The position numbers and the translations under genes were made by a program. The notes beneath the pieces are model-generated. The model was not told the origin of the DNA. It did no database searches and saw nothing but the letters and a program-made list of their open reading frames with translations. From Celeribacter litoreus (lineage in GTDB: Bacteria; Pseudomonadota; Alphaproteobacteria; Rhodobacterales; Rhodobacteraceae), in the NCBI RefSeq assembly GCF_020165855.1, contig NZ_JAIUFY010000005.1, positions 62,001 through 126,000 of the forward strand: DNA of 64,000 bases, read 5' to 3'. Shown here one piece after another: positions 1-7,967 of the stretch. Each line of letters starts with the position of its first letter. The first letter of the stretch is position 1.

Positions 1-537
1 GTTGGTGATGATGTTGCCCCAAACCTGAGAGTTCGGAACAATGACCTGCACGTTGGAGAGGTCGGCCAGCTCCGTGAAGTTCAGGGAGATGTCTTTGACG
101 GTCCCCATTTTTCCAGCCACTTCAACAAAATCGCCATTCTTGAACGGGCGGAAGAAAATGATCATCACACCTGCTGCAACGTTCGACAGGGTGCCTTGCA
201 GAGCCAAGCCGATAGCGAGACCGGCGGCACCGATAACTGCAACAATCGAAGTTGTCTGGATGCCGAAGGTGTTCAAGACGATGAGGAAGGTGAATGCGAT
301 AACCGCGTATCGCACGATATTGGCAAGGAAGTTGAACAGCGTGTTGTCGAGCTGCTGGTATTTATTGCTGATCGCGCGAATTCGGCGGCTAAAGAAGCCA
401 GCGAGGAAAAAACCGATGATGAGGAGAACAAGTGCGCCGAGGATCGAGCCCGCGATACCCGCCAAGAATTCCAATGAGAGATAGTCTCCGACCGTATTCC
501 CGTTATAAATTTCGTAATTCAGAAGCTGTTCAATCAT
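1..537 (-). CDS. mscS: Small-conductance mechanosensitive channel MscS family (partial)
   Basis: MscS channels open on membrane tension and release solutes from the inner membrane during hypo-osmotic shock. The gene runs off the window start, leaving 179 N-terminal residues. A first membrane segment lies at about residues 25-48 and a second at 70-95. The pore helix at about 98-125 is rich in Gly and Ala, with the GLAIGLALQGTLSNV pattern typical of TM3. The start of the beta domain follows (FRPF at 129-132). The ATG lies 1 bp after the stop of the dehydratase gene and has GAGAAAG upstream inside that gene, so the two are probably co-transcribed. The family call is secure; the C-terminal vestibule is not visible. 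Confidence 0.93.
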   Translation of the reverse strand, partial: MIEQLLNYEIYNGNTVGDYLSLEFLAGIAGSILGALVLLIIGFFLAGFFSRRIRAISNKYQQLDNTLFNFLANIVRYAVIAFTFLIVLNTFGIQTTSIVAVIGAAGLAIGLALQGTLSNVAAGVMIIFFRPFKNGDFVEVAGKMGTVKDISLNFTELADLSNVQVIVPNSQVWGNIITN

Positions 538-538
538 G

Positions 539-829
539 TCAGGCCGCTTTCTCCATGGCTTGTGCGAGTTTGATATCTTTTCGGGTCACGCCGCCCGCGT
601 CGTGCGTTGTCAAAACAACATCTACGGTTTTGTAGACGTTGCTCCATTCTGGATGGTGATCCATTTTTTCGGCACATAACGCGACCTCGGTCATAAACGC
701 AAAGGCTTCGCGGAAGTTCCCGAACGTAAAGCGTTTCGAGATGGCTTTGCCGTCTTCGGCTACACGCCAGCCAGCAGACAAGAGTGGATCTAATGCTTTA
801 TGATCAGCGTCAGAGAGTAGGTCAGTCAT
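539..829 (-). CDS. phhB: 4a-hydroxytetrahydrobiopterin dehydratase (pterin-4a-carbinolamine dehydratase)
   Basis: A 96-residue cytoplasmic enzyme that dehydrates 4a-hydroxytetrahydrobiopterin, recycling pterin after aromatic amino acid hydroxylation. The family signature is visible as DHHPEW (residues 57-62) with a THD motif at 75-77, and the length is normal for the family. The ATG at 829 has GAGAG about 5 nt upstream. Its 5' end overlaps the last 8 bp of the FemAB-like gene, suggesting translational coupling. No phenylalanine hydroxylase is in the window, so the substrate source is unknown here. Many bacteria carry the gene without an obvious partner. Confidence 0.93.
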   Translation of the reverse strand: MTDLLSDADHKALDPLLSAGWRVAEDGKAISKRFTFGNFREAFAFMTEVALCAEKMDHHPEWSNVYKTVDVVLTTHDAGGVTRKDIKLAQAMEKAA

Positions 830-2012
830 GGTCGCTCTCGTTCTGGGTGGATTTGAAGGGGCCATAGGACGTGAGGATTTCGATTTCCTCATCGACCGCG
901 GCGCGCTCTGCCTCAAGATAGTCTGCAATCGCTCGCCCGAACCCCGGATCGCGCGCCCAGTGGAGGGAGTGCGTCGTGTTCGGGAGATATCCGCGCGCGA
1001 GCTTGTGCTCGCCCTGTGCCCCCGCCTCCACACGAGAGAGGCCCTGCGCAATCGCGAAGTCGATGGCCTGATAATAGCAGAGCTCGAAATGCAGGCTCGG
1101 ATAGTATTCTGTGCTGCCCCAATACCGTCCAAAGAGCCGGTCGCTCCCAATAAAGTTGAGTGCGCCCGCAATAGGGTGCCCGTCTTCGATAGCGAGAACC
1201 AGCAGCACGTCGTCGCGCATCGTCTCGTGAACGAGATCGAAGAATGCGCGGGTGAGGTAGGGACTTCCCCATTTTCGCGCGCCCGTGTCCTGATAGAACT
1301 CCCAGAAGGCATCCCAATGTTCCGGCCTGAGGGCATCGCCTGTCAGTTGGATGATTTCCCCACCGAACCCTTGGGCTTGCGCACGTTCCTTGCGGATGTT
1401 CTTGCGTTTGCGCGACGAGAGGCGTGCTAGGAAGTCGTCGAATGTCCGATAGCCCTCATTGTCCCAGTGGAACTGTTGACTCGTCCGGTGCAGCAACCCC
1501 ATCGCCTTACCCGCAGCAACTTCGTCATCGGAACAGAACGTGATGTGCAGGGAAGAGAGATTGTTCTGGTCCGCGAGTTGAACAGCGCCCTGAACGAGCG
1601 CAGATAAGCCCGCAATCTCGTCTCCGGGGCGGGCCAAGAGGCGGCGTCCGGTGACGGGGGTAAAGGGCACAGCGATCTGAAGTTTCGGGTAATAGTGCCC
1701 GCCCGCCCGCTCGTATGCATGGGCCCAGCTATGGTCGAAAATATATTCGCCCTGACTGTGGCTCTTCACATACATCGGGGCGACCGCAATGACCTCATCA
1801 TCGCGCCGCGCGATCAGATGGCGCGGGGACCAGCCGGTTCCGGGGCCGACCGAGCTGCTCTCTTCCAATGCCGAGAGAAATCTGTGTGTCACGAATGGGT
1901 CTTCGGCCCGCCCGCCGTCATGGAGTGCTTCGGGGGCCGCACAGGCATCCCACTCGCGGTCAGAGATGGCCGCGAGCGAGTCAATTACGCTGATTTCAAT
2001 GTCCTGCGTCAC
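822..2012 (-). CDS. FemAB/GNAT-like protein (COG3146, peptidogalycan-type N-acyltransferase)
   Basis: A 396-residue protein of the COG3146 family, whose double GNAT fold resembles the FemAB aminoacyl transferases. The substrate is not established. Recognisable parts are the N-terminal [14 protein letters not shown] region with a Tyr-rich stretch (about residues 85-110), the [12 protein letters not shown] basic motif near 200, and the C-terminal [12 protein letters not shown] motif near 340. A GTG start is chosen because GGAGAA lies 5 nt upstream. No signal peptide is seen, so the protein is probably cytoplasmic. Annotation as a peptidoglycan cross-bridge enzyme would over-interpret the homology. 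Confidence 0.85.
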   Translation of the reverse strand: MTQDIEISVIDSLAAISDREWDACAAPEALHDGGRAEDPFVTHRFLSALEESSSVGPGTGWSPRHLIARRDDEVIAVAPMYVKSHSQGEYIFDHSWAHAYERAGGHYYPKLQIAVPFTPVTGRRLLARPGDEIAGLSALVQGAVQLADQNNLSSLHITFCSDDEVAAGKAMGLLHRTSQQFHWDNEGYRTFDDFLARLSSRKRKNIRKERAQAQGFGGEIIQLTGDALRPEHWDAFWEFYQDTGARKWGSPYLTRAFFDLVHETMRDDVLLVLAIEDGHPIAGALNFIGSDRLFGRYWGSTEYYPSLHFELCYYQAIDFAIAQGLSRVEAGAQGEHKLARGYLPNTTHSLHWARDPGFGRAIADYLEAERAAVDEEIEILTSYGPFKSTQNESDHD

Positions 2013-2057
2013 CGAGTTCTCCGTTTTCCCAAGTAACTGGGGTTCGGCGCGTCAGGG

Positions 2058-2813
2058 TCAAGCGTGATAGCCCTCGAACGTGATATTTTCGGCAACCTCG
2101 CGGGCTTTTGCCTCTGCCTCCGGCGTTCGGATTGTCCAGCACAGAATATGTGCTCCGTTGGTCTTCAGTTCAGCGACCCGTGGTGCTCCCAAATCGTCCC
2201 ATTGATGCGAGATGAAACACGCGCCGACACGGTCGTAGTCGGCAATTGCCTTCAATTCTTCTCTGCGGGCTTTCGGGATGAGTTGTTCATCCGAACCTTC
2301 CCAATTCGCAGTGGTGAGACCGCGCGGAACGGACGGACAAAGATCGGCCAGCGCGGCAACGGAGTGCGGGTTGAAGGACATCAGTGCGACCGGCCCATCA
2401 TATCCATTGAGGGCGGCTGCGACGGCGGCTTCCAACGCCCCGACGTTCGGACCCATCGCGCCATCCTGATCTTTGATCTCGATGAGGAGGGGGACTTTGC
2501 CCGCAATTTTTGCCAGAACGTCGCGGAGCGTCGGCACCCCGACTTCGCCAGTCTTGAATTGCAATTTCCCGAGCGCATCCGTGCCCATCTGAGCAATCGG
2601 GCCAGTGCTCTTGGTCAGGCGGTCGAGTGAATAATCATGAAAGACCATTGCGTCACCGTCTTTCGACAGTTGGACGTCAATCTCGATGCCGTAGTCGTTT
2701 TCGATGGCCGCCTCGATGGCGGCCATGTTGTTTTCTGCGCGTTTGATGTTGCCGTCGTGCAATGCGCGATGGGCAATCGGCCTTTTGAGGAAGGCCGCAG
2801 GGAGAGCGGGCAT
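2058..2813 (-). CDS. Glycerophosphodiester phosphodiesterase
   Basis: A 251-residue GDPD-family TIM-barrel enzyme that hydrolyses glycerophosphodiesters to glycerol-3-phosphate and an alcohol. Catalytic and metal residues are visible: H15-R16 near the N terminus, E44 and D46 in the EID motif, and H59 in the VFHD motif. There is no signal peptide, so it is cytoplasmic and UgpQ-like. The ATG overlaps the RidA stop codon (ATGA), and this start is preferred over a TTG one codon upstream. No Ugp transporter lies nearby, so the substrate source is open. Confidence 0.92.
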   Translation of the reverse strand: MPALPAAFLKRPIAHRALHDGNIKRAENNMAAIEAAIENDYGIEIDVQLSKDGDAMVFHDYSLDRLTKSTGPIAQMGTDALGKLQFKTGEVGVPTLRDVLAKIAGKVPLLIEIKDQDGAMGPNVGALEAAVAAALNGYDGPVALMSFNPHSVAALADLCPSVPRGLTTANWEGSDEQLIPKARREELKAIADYDRVGACFISHQWDDLGAPRVAELKTNGAHILCWTIRTPEAEAKAREVAENITFEGYHA

Positions 2814-3277
2814 CAAACCAGCTCGAAAATCGCTTCGATTTCGACGGCTACGCCGAGCGGCAGGCTCGCGGCGGATACTGCGGAACGTGCATGGCGGCCC
2901 GTTTCGCCCATGACTTCGACCATGAGATCGGAAGCGCCGTTGATGACCTTGGGTTGTTCGGTGAAGTCAGCTGTCGAGTTTACGAACCCGACGAGTTTCA
3001 CGAGACGTGCGACTTTGGAGAAATCCCCGCCAACTGCCGCTTTTGCCTGTGCGAGGAGCGCAAGGGCGCAAGCTTGAGCAGCTCTCGCACCATCTTCGGT
3101 CGTCATGTCCGCGCCAAGTTTCCCGCAGATCAAACCATCCGGTCCGTTGGAAATTTGTCCGGAGATGAAGAGCTGTTTGCCGCTGATCACGTAGGGCACA
3201 TAGTTTGCCGCAGGTGCCGGTGCGTCCGGCAGGCTGAGGCCGCGTGCGGCGAGATTTTCTTCGATGGGATGTGCCAT
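2813..3277 (-). CDS. RidA family protein (YjgF/YER057c/UK114)
   Basis: A 154-residue member of the long RidA-like subgroup. Classical RidA deaminates reactive enamine/imine intermediates made by PLP enzymes, but this subgroup (about 150 residues, beginning IEENLAARGLSLP) often lacks proven activity. The core LFISGQISNGPDG region and the C-terminal LPLGVAVEIEAIFE motif are clear. The latter replaces the usual Arg-Val-Glu-Ile-Glu pattern and lacks the catalytic Arg (RidA R105 equivalent), so deaminase activity is uncertain. It overlaps the downstream GDPD gene by one base and is preceded by an AGGAT ribosome site. Confidence 0.88.
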   Translation of the reverse strand: MAHPIEENLAARGLSLPDAPAPAANYVPYVISGKQLFISGQISNGPDGLICGKLGADMTTEDGARAAQACALALLAQAKAAVGGDFSKVARLVKLVGFVNSTADFTEQPKVINGASDLMVEVMGETGRHARSAVSAASLPLGVAVEIEAIFELV

Positions 3278-3301
3278 GATATCCTCTTAGGTCGTCAGGA
3301 G

Positions 3302-4624
3302 TTATTCGCGGAAGGCCCGCGTGAAATAGTCTGTAAGCGGCTTTGTCAGATATGCCAAAGGCGAACGTTCGCCAGTGGTCAAAAAGGTTTCGACGGGCAT
3401 CCCGGGAATGAGGACTGCGCCAGCCGGGAGCCTCTCGCGCTGGTCTTCCGGCAAGTGGATCTCCGCCCGATAGAATTGCGATCCGTTCGCCTCGTCCGTG
3501 AAGGCGTCTGGCGATACGCGGATCAGGGTGCCTTCGAGCTCGGGCGTTGATCTTTGGTCAAAGCTTGTAAAGCGGAGGCGGACCGGCTGACCCGGATACA
3601 CCTGATCAACATGCGTCGGGCTCACGCGCGCTGTGATGATCAAAGGACGGTCTTGTGGAACGATATATAGAATTGGGGAGGCCGGGGGCACGACCGCGCC
3701 CGGGCCAAACACTGATAACCCGTAGACCACGCCCGACACTGGGGCATGAATGTCGAGGCGGGCCAGTTTGTCATCAAGCGCCGCGATTTGTGCGCGAAGC
3801 CGCGAGATATACGCCTGCATGTCGCGAAGTTCGGTGATCGCCGCTTCACGTCTGTCACTGCCGAGCTTAAGGATTTGAAGCTCGATTTCCGCCAACTTGA
3901 CCTGCGCTTGCGCCTCTGTCGTTTCCGTGCGCGCAATTTCGGAAGTCAGCGATACGACGTCCCGTCTGAGAGCGAGGACCCGGCTCTGCTGTGTCAGCCC
4001 GCGCTCCAGAAGAGCCGTCTGTGCCGTTAGTTCCTCCTCAACAAGCACTCTCTGGTCTGAGAGGGCGTCCTTCTGAGTTTTTAATCCGCTAATCTGCACC
4101 TCGATCTGGCGCACCTGTTTTTCAAGTTGTTCGGCTTCCGCCTCGGCGGTGCGTTTCCGTGCGTTGAAAAGATCGATCTGTCCTGCGACCGCGCGCGCGA
4201 CACGCCCATCTTGCGCCATTCGCGATTGCAACTCTTCATCGAGAAGGATGTCGCTAGCGTTATCCCGCTCTGCGGTGAGGCGAGCCGCGCGCGCCAAAGA
4301 TTCAAAGAGTTGGGTTTCGAGAAGGGCGCGTTCGTTTAGGTCATCCTCGGCGGAGAGCTGCAAAAGCAGTTCTCCCTTGTCGACGTTTGCGCCTTCGGTG
4401 ACGAAAACAGAAGCGACTTCGCCGCCGTCGCGATGCGCAATGGACTGTCGGTTTTGGTCCACTTGCACCTGTCCGGAGGCAACAATCGCGCCGTCGATGC
4501 GCGTGAAGGCGGCCCATCCACCAAATCCACCAATTAGAATTAAGACGCAGAACAGTCCGAAGATGACCGCGCTACGGGCAGACCAGATGTCGTCTTCGCG
4601 GGCGGTGCGCGGTGGAGTTGTCAT
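3302..4624 (-). CDS. HlyD-family type I secretion periplasmic adaptor
   Basis: A 440-residue membrane fusion protein that would bridge the adjacent ABC exporter to an outer-membrane TolC-type channel. One membrane helix lies at about residues 15-40, followed by a lipoyl/barrel half (SGQVQVDQNRQSIAHRDGG). A long alpha-helical hairpin with heptad-like Glu, Gln, Arg and Leu spans about 95-285. The second lipoyl half contains HAPVSGVVYGL. The C-terminal VETFLTTGERSPLAYLTKPL pattern is typical of PrtE/HlyD adaptors. The start overlaps the ABC gene stop (ATGA). No RTX or protease substrate gene and no TolC are in the window. Confidence 0.93.
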   Translation of the reverse strand: MTTPPRTAREDDIWSARSAVIFGLFCVLILIGGFGGWAAFTRIDGAIVASGQVQVDQNRQSIAHRDGGEVASVFVTEGANVDKGELLLQLSAEDDLNERALLETQLFESLARAARLTAERDNASDILLDEELQSRMAQDGRVARAVAGQIDLFNARKRTAEAEAEQLEKQVRQIEVQISGLKTQKDALSDQRVLVEEELTAQTALLERGLTQQSRVLALRRDVVSLTSEIARTETTEAQAQVKLAEIELQILKLGSDRREAAITELRDMQAYISRLRAQIAALDDKLARLDIHAPVSGVVYGLSVFGPGAVVPPASPILYIVPQDRPLIITARVSPTHVDQVYPGQPVRLRFTSFDQRSTPELEGTLIRVSPDAFTDEANGSQFYRAEIHLPEDQRERLPAGAVLIPGMPVETFLTTGERSPLAYLTKPLTDYFTRAFRE

Positions 4625-6360
4625 TTGTCACCCCCCTCATCGGAAGCTTGCTTCAGGATATCTTTGGAGTTCTTCACAATCTCGGACAAAACCTGATCGC
4701 GTGGCCCGAATGCGCGCCGCATGCCGCCGTCAAGGACGAGGAGTTTTTCACATTCCTGAATTGCAGATGGACGATGCGCCATAATGAGAACCGCGCCGCC
4801 TTCTGCCTTATGGCGACGAATGGCAGCATTCAGAGCCTGAGAGCCCGGATGATCGAGGTTGGAGTTGGGTTCATCAAGAATCACGATGACCGGAGCACCA
4901 TAGAAAGCACGGGCGAGGCCGATCCTTTGGAGTTGCCCGCCGGACAAAAGGCCGCCCGCCGAGGAGACGAGCGTGTCATATCCATCTGGTAGCGCGAGGA
5001 TCATCTCATGCGCGTCGGCTTTTTTTGCAGCGTTGATGACGGCCGCGCTGTCGGGCTTGAGAGCCAGTTTGGCGATGTTCTCGGCGATTGTGCCATCGAA
5101 CAGATGCACCTGCTGAGGCAGGTAACCGATGTGTGCGCCGAGCGCCTCTGGGCTGTAATGACCGAGTTTTGCGCCATCGAGGCGCACGGTCCCGCTCGCC
5201 GCGGGCCAAACCCCGGTGAGAGCCCGAGCTAAGGTGGATTTGCCTGCACCTGACGGCCCGATCACCCCCATTGCTTCGCCGGGGGCGAGATCGAAACTGA
5301 TCATGCGCAAAGCGGCCGAGGCCTGTCCGGGAGGCACAACCGAGAGCTGGTTCACGCTCAGCGCTGCTTTCGGGCGTGGCAATTCCGTGCGGACCGGAAG
5401 CGGCGGATAGGTTCCCAGAAGCTCCGCAAGATCAGACCAGCTCGTGCGGGCATTCTGAACGAGCTGCCATTGACCAACGAGATGATCGATGGGTTGCAGA
5501 GCGCGGCCCAAGAGAATGGAGCTCGCGATCATCGCGCCGGGGCTCAGAGTGTGTTGAAGCACGAGCCAGGCGCCGAGTGCCAGCATCGCCGACTGGAGAA
5601 ACAGCCTGAGTGCGCGGCTGGTCGCGGCATACCGCATGGTGACGTCTTCCCCTCGGACTGCTGTCTCGAGAGCCGTCTGCCGCATCAGGAGCCACCTCTT
5701 GTAGGCGGCGTCTTCCATTCCGAGCGCGCGCAGGGACTCTGCGGCGGTTGTAGCACGCGCACCAGCCTGCGCCGCTTCGCTTTCTGCGATCAGCGCGGCA
5801 TTTCTGAGCGGGGCAGAGGCGGCGCGGTTTAAGAGCGCAACCGTGACGATGGCGCCGCCGCCGAAAAGCGCGAGCGCGCCGAGATACGGATGGAACACGG
5901 CGATGCCGAAAAGGAAGACGGGCGTGAACGGGAGGTCATAGACGGCGGCGAGAACAGGCGAGCCGATCAGGCGCCGAATCGACATAAGGCTATCCAGCGC
6001 GCGACTTTTACGCGACTCACGCGGGTTCGCAGCCGCCCGCGACATTGATGCGTGGAAAACGCGATTTTCCAGAGTGTCCTGAAACCGCGCCGCGATCAGG
6101 GAAAGGATGCGGGCGCGTGTGCCGTCGAGGAGGCCCATCATCAGAAACAGAAAAGCGACAATCGTGAAGAGGGCTGCCAGCGTTGCCTCCGAACCGGAGC
6201 CAAGAACCCGGTCATAAACCTGAAGCATGAACAGGGGGCCGGTGAGCATCAGGAAGTTGATGCAAATGGAAAATACTGCGACGGCCCAGTAGAGGCGCCT
6301 GCTTCTACGTCTGGCATCAATGAGTTCTTTTTGTCCGCGACGGATATTTTCCTGTGTCAT
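4621..6360 (-). CDS. Type I secretion ABC transporter, PrtD family (permease/ATPase)
   Basis: A 579-residue fused permease-ATPase of type I secretion, the motor that exports unfolded substrates directly out of the cell. The membrane domain occupies about residues 25-310. The nucleotide-binding domain follows, with Walker A GPSGAGKST, signature LSGGQLQRIGLARA and Walker B VILDEPNSNLD. No C39 peptidase or inactive C39-like N-terminal domain is present, which points to the PrtD rather than the HlyB type. I choose the ATG at 6360 with GAGAG 5 nt upstream over a TTG 15 codons earlier. It heads the operon with the adaptor. Confidence 0.93.
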   Translation of the reverse strand: MTQENIRRGQKELIDARRRSRRLYWAVAVFSICINFLMLTGPLFMLQVYDRVLGSGSEATLAALFTIVAFLFLMMGLLDGTRARILSLIAARFQDTLENRVFHASMSRAAANPRESRKSRALDSLMSIRRLIGSPVLAAVYDLPFTPVFLFGIAVFHPYLGALALFGGGAIVTVALLNRAASAPLRNAALIAESEAAQAGARATTAAESLRALGMEDAAYKRWLLMRQTALETAVRGEDVTMRYAATSRALRLFLQSAMLALGAWLVLQHTLSPGAMIASSILLGRALQPIDHLVGQWQLVQNARTSWSDLAELLGTYPPLPVRTELPRPKAALSVNQLSVVPPGQASAALRMISFDLAPGEAMGVIGPSGAGKSTLARALTGVWPAASGTVRLDGAKLGHYSPEALGAHIGYLPQQVHLFDGTIAENIAKLALKPDSAAVINAAKKADAHEMILALPDGYDTLVSSAGGLLSGGQLQRIGLARAFYGAPVIVILDEPNSNLDHPGSQALNAAIRRHKAEGGAVLIMAHRPSAIQECEKLLVLDGGMRRAFGPRDQVLSEIVKNSKDILKQASDEGGDK

Positions 6361-6564
6361 GAGGCTCTCATAGCTCAAATCGGTAAATAACACCTGTTTG
6401 TGCAAAGGCGCACGAATGACGTGCTATCATCTGTTGAAACTATGTCACATTATAGCGGGTGTCGTCGGCTTTGCATTGGGCTTCTCTTCGCGAGACACTA
6501 TCTAGCCTGATAACATCGCCGCTGGTCTAATTTAAACGCGGCTCTCATTTTAAGGTCATTTGGT

Positions 6565-7323
6565 ATGTTCCGAGTCCTCCCTCATATCATCCTGACGGCA
6601 TCAGCCTTGCTGGTGGCGGGGTGTTCCGCGCCTGGTGCGGGCGAATTCAACGATCCCTATGAGGATGTGAACCGCAGTTGGCATGAGACCAACACCATCA
6701 TCGATCGCGGCGTCATTGATCCTGTGTCGACAGCCTATGGCACCGTCGTGCCAGACCCGGTGCGACGCGGAGTTTCCAACGTGTCGGATACCTTGTCTCT
6801 CCCGGGGATGGTTGTGAACGATGTATTGCAACTCCAGCTCGGAGATGCGGTTCATAACACGGCTCGGTTTGCGTTGAATGCGACACTCGGGATCGGGGGG
6901 CTTTTCGACCCAGCGAGCGAAGTTGGACTCGAAGAGCGCGAAAGCGATTTCGGAGAGACATTGCATGTCTGGGGTGTGCGTGAAGGGGCGTATCTCGTGT
7001 TGCCGCTTTATGGTCCTTCAACCGAACGTGATGCGGCGGGCCTCCTCGTGGATATCGCTCTTGATCCGGTTGGTCATCTGCTGGGCACTCGCGAACGTGA
7101 TTTGCGTGCTGAGCTGAAAGCCGCGGAGCTTGCGGACACACGCTATCGTTACTCTGACCTCTATGAGTCTGTCCTATATGAAAGCGCAGACAGCTACTCT
7201 CAGATGCGTCTGAGCTACCTCGACAACCGTCGCTATGCCCTCGGGGTTCCTATCGTTCCAAACGAAGGTGAAGAAGAGCAGAGCACTGCGACATATGATA
7301 TCTATGAGGACTTTTATGAGTGA
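6565..7323 (+). CDS. mlaA: MlaA family lipoprotein (VacJ)
   Basis: A 252-residue outer-membrane lipoprotein. MlaA removes mislocalised phospholipid from the outer leaflet and passes it to MlaC. The lipobox LVAGC (Cys20) follows a hydrophobic signal. The family core is clear: FNDPYEDVNR near residue 30, FALNATLGIGGLFDPAS near 105, and the glycine-rich DFGETLHVWGVREGAYLVLPLYGPST near 130-155. The tail is acidic. It overlaps the next gene by 8 bp, giving an mlaA-mlaC pair without the MlaFEDB ABC genes, which must be elsewhere. Confidence 0.95.
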   Translation: MFRVLPHIILTASALLVAGCSAPGAGEFNDPYEDVNRSWHETNTIIDRGVIDPVSTAYGTVVPDPVRRGVSNVSDTLSLPGMVVNDVLQLQLGDAVHNTARFALNATLGIGGLFDPASEVGLEERESDFGETLHVWGVREGAYLVLPLYGPSTERDAAGLLVDIALDPVGHLLGTRERDLRAELKAAELADTRYRYSDLYESVLYESADSYSQMRLSYLDNRRYALGVPIVPNEGEEEQSTATYDIYEDFYE

Positions 7324-7900
7324 CACCATCCTTGGCCGCCGAACTCTGCTCGGAATGATGGCAGCAACGGCCACATACCCGAGTGTCGCGTTCGCCTTCT
7401 CCGAGGCAGAGGCGTCGGCGCTCATTAATAACGCTGTGAGAGAAATCACTACGGTTATCAACTCCGGAAAATCCGAGAGTCAAATGTATCGCGAGTTCGA
7501 GAGGATTCTCGTGAGCTATGCGGACATGCCGAATATCGCTCGGTCCGTGCTTGGCCCCCCTGCGCGGACAGCGTCCTCATCGCAGATGTCTGCGTTCACG
7601 AGGGCGTTTCAGACGTACATCGCAGACAAGTACGGCGCGCGCTTCCGCGAGTTTATTGGCGGTGAGATAACGGTGAACAGCACGCAGAAGATCAACTCGA
7701 TCTACGAGGTGCGCTGCACGGCAAATCTGCGTGGGGAGGCCCCTTTCGCGATCACTTTCATTGTGCACGAAAGATCCGAGAAATTCATCGATCTTCAGAT
7801 TGAGGGCATTTCCCTGCTTAAATCGGAGCGCGCGGAGATCGGTGCGATGCTCGACAAAGCTGGTGGGAATGTTGACCAGCTGACAGCTTCTCTGAGTTAA
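7316..7900 (+). CDS. MlaC/Ttg2D-like periplasmic phospholipid carrier
   Basis: A 194-residue ABC-transporter auxiliary protein of the MlaC/Ttg2 family, expected to shuttle phospholipid between MlaA and the inner-membrane MlaFEDB complex. The N terminus has a twin-arginine-like signal (GRRTLLG, Arg8-Arg9, then a hydrophobic Ala/Met stretch), so Tat export is possible. The mature part matches the MlaC pattern of a helical N-half, a central FTRAFQTYIADKYG and a C-terminal VHERSEKFIDLQIEGISL. The start at 7316 has GAGGA 5 nt upstream and overlaps the mlaA end, so the two are coupled. Upstream in-frame starts lie inside mlaA and are not favoured. Confidence 0.88.
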   Translation: MSDTILGRRTLLGMMAATATYPSVAFAFSEAEASALINNAVREITTVINSGKSESQMYREFERILVSYADMPNIARSVLGPPARTASSSQMSAFTRAFQTYIADKYGARFREFIGGEITVNSTQKINSIYEVRCTANLRGEAPFAITFIVHERSEKFIDLQIEGISLLKSERAEIGAMLDKAGGNVDQLTASLS

Positions 7901-7922
7901 TATCTCTGCCTAACCAGAATGC

Positions 7923-7948
7923 AAAACGCGCCCGACTGGGCGCGTTTT
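7923..7948. terminator. Bidirectional intrinsic terminator (mlaC / PBP1A)
   Basis: An 11-bp perfect stem (AAAACGCGCCC with GGGCGCGTTTT) around a GACT loop, followed by T residues on the plus strand and flanked by A residues that give a U tract on the minus strand. It lies between two convergent genes. Confidence 0.9.
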
Positions 7949-7967
7949 TTGTTTAATTGGTGCCAGG

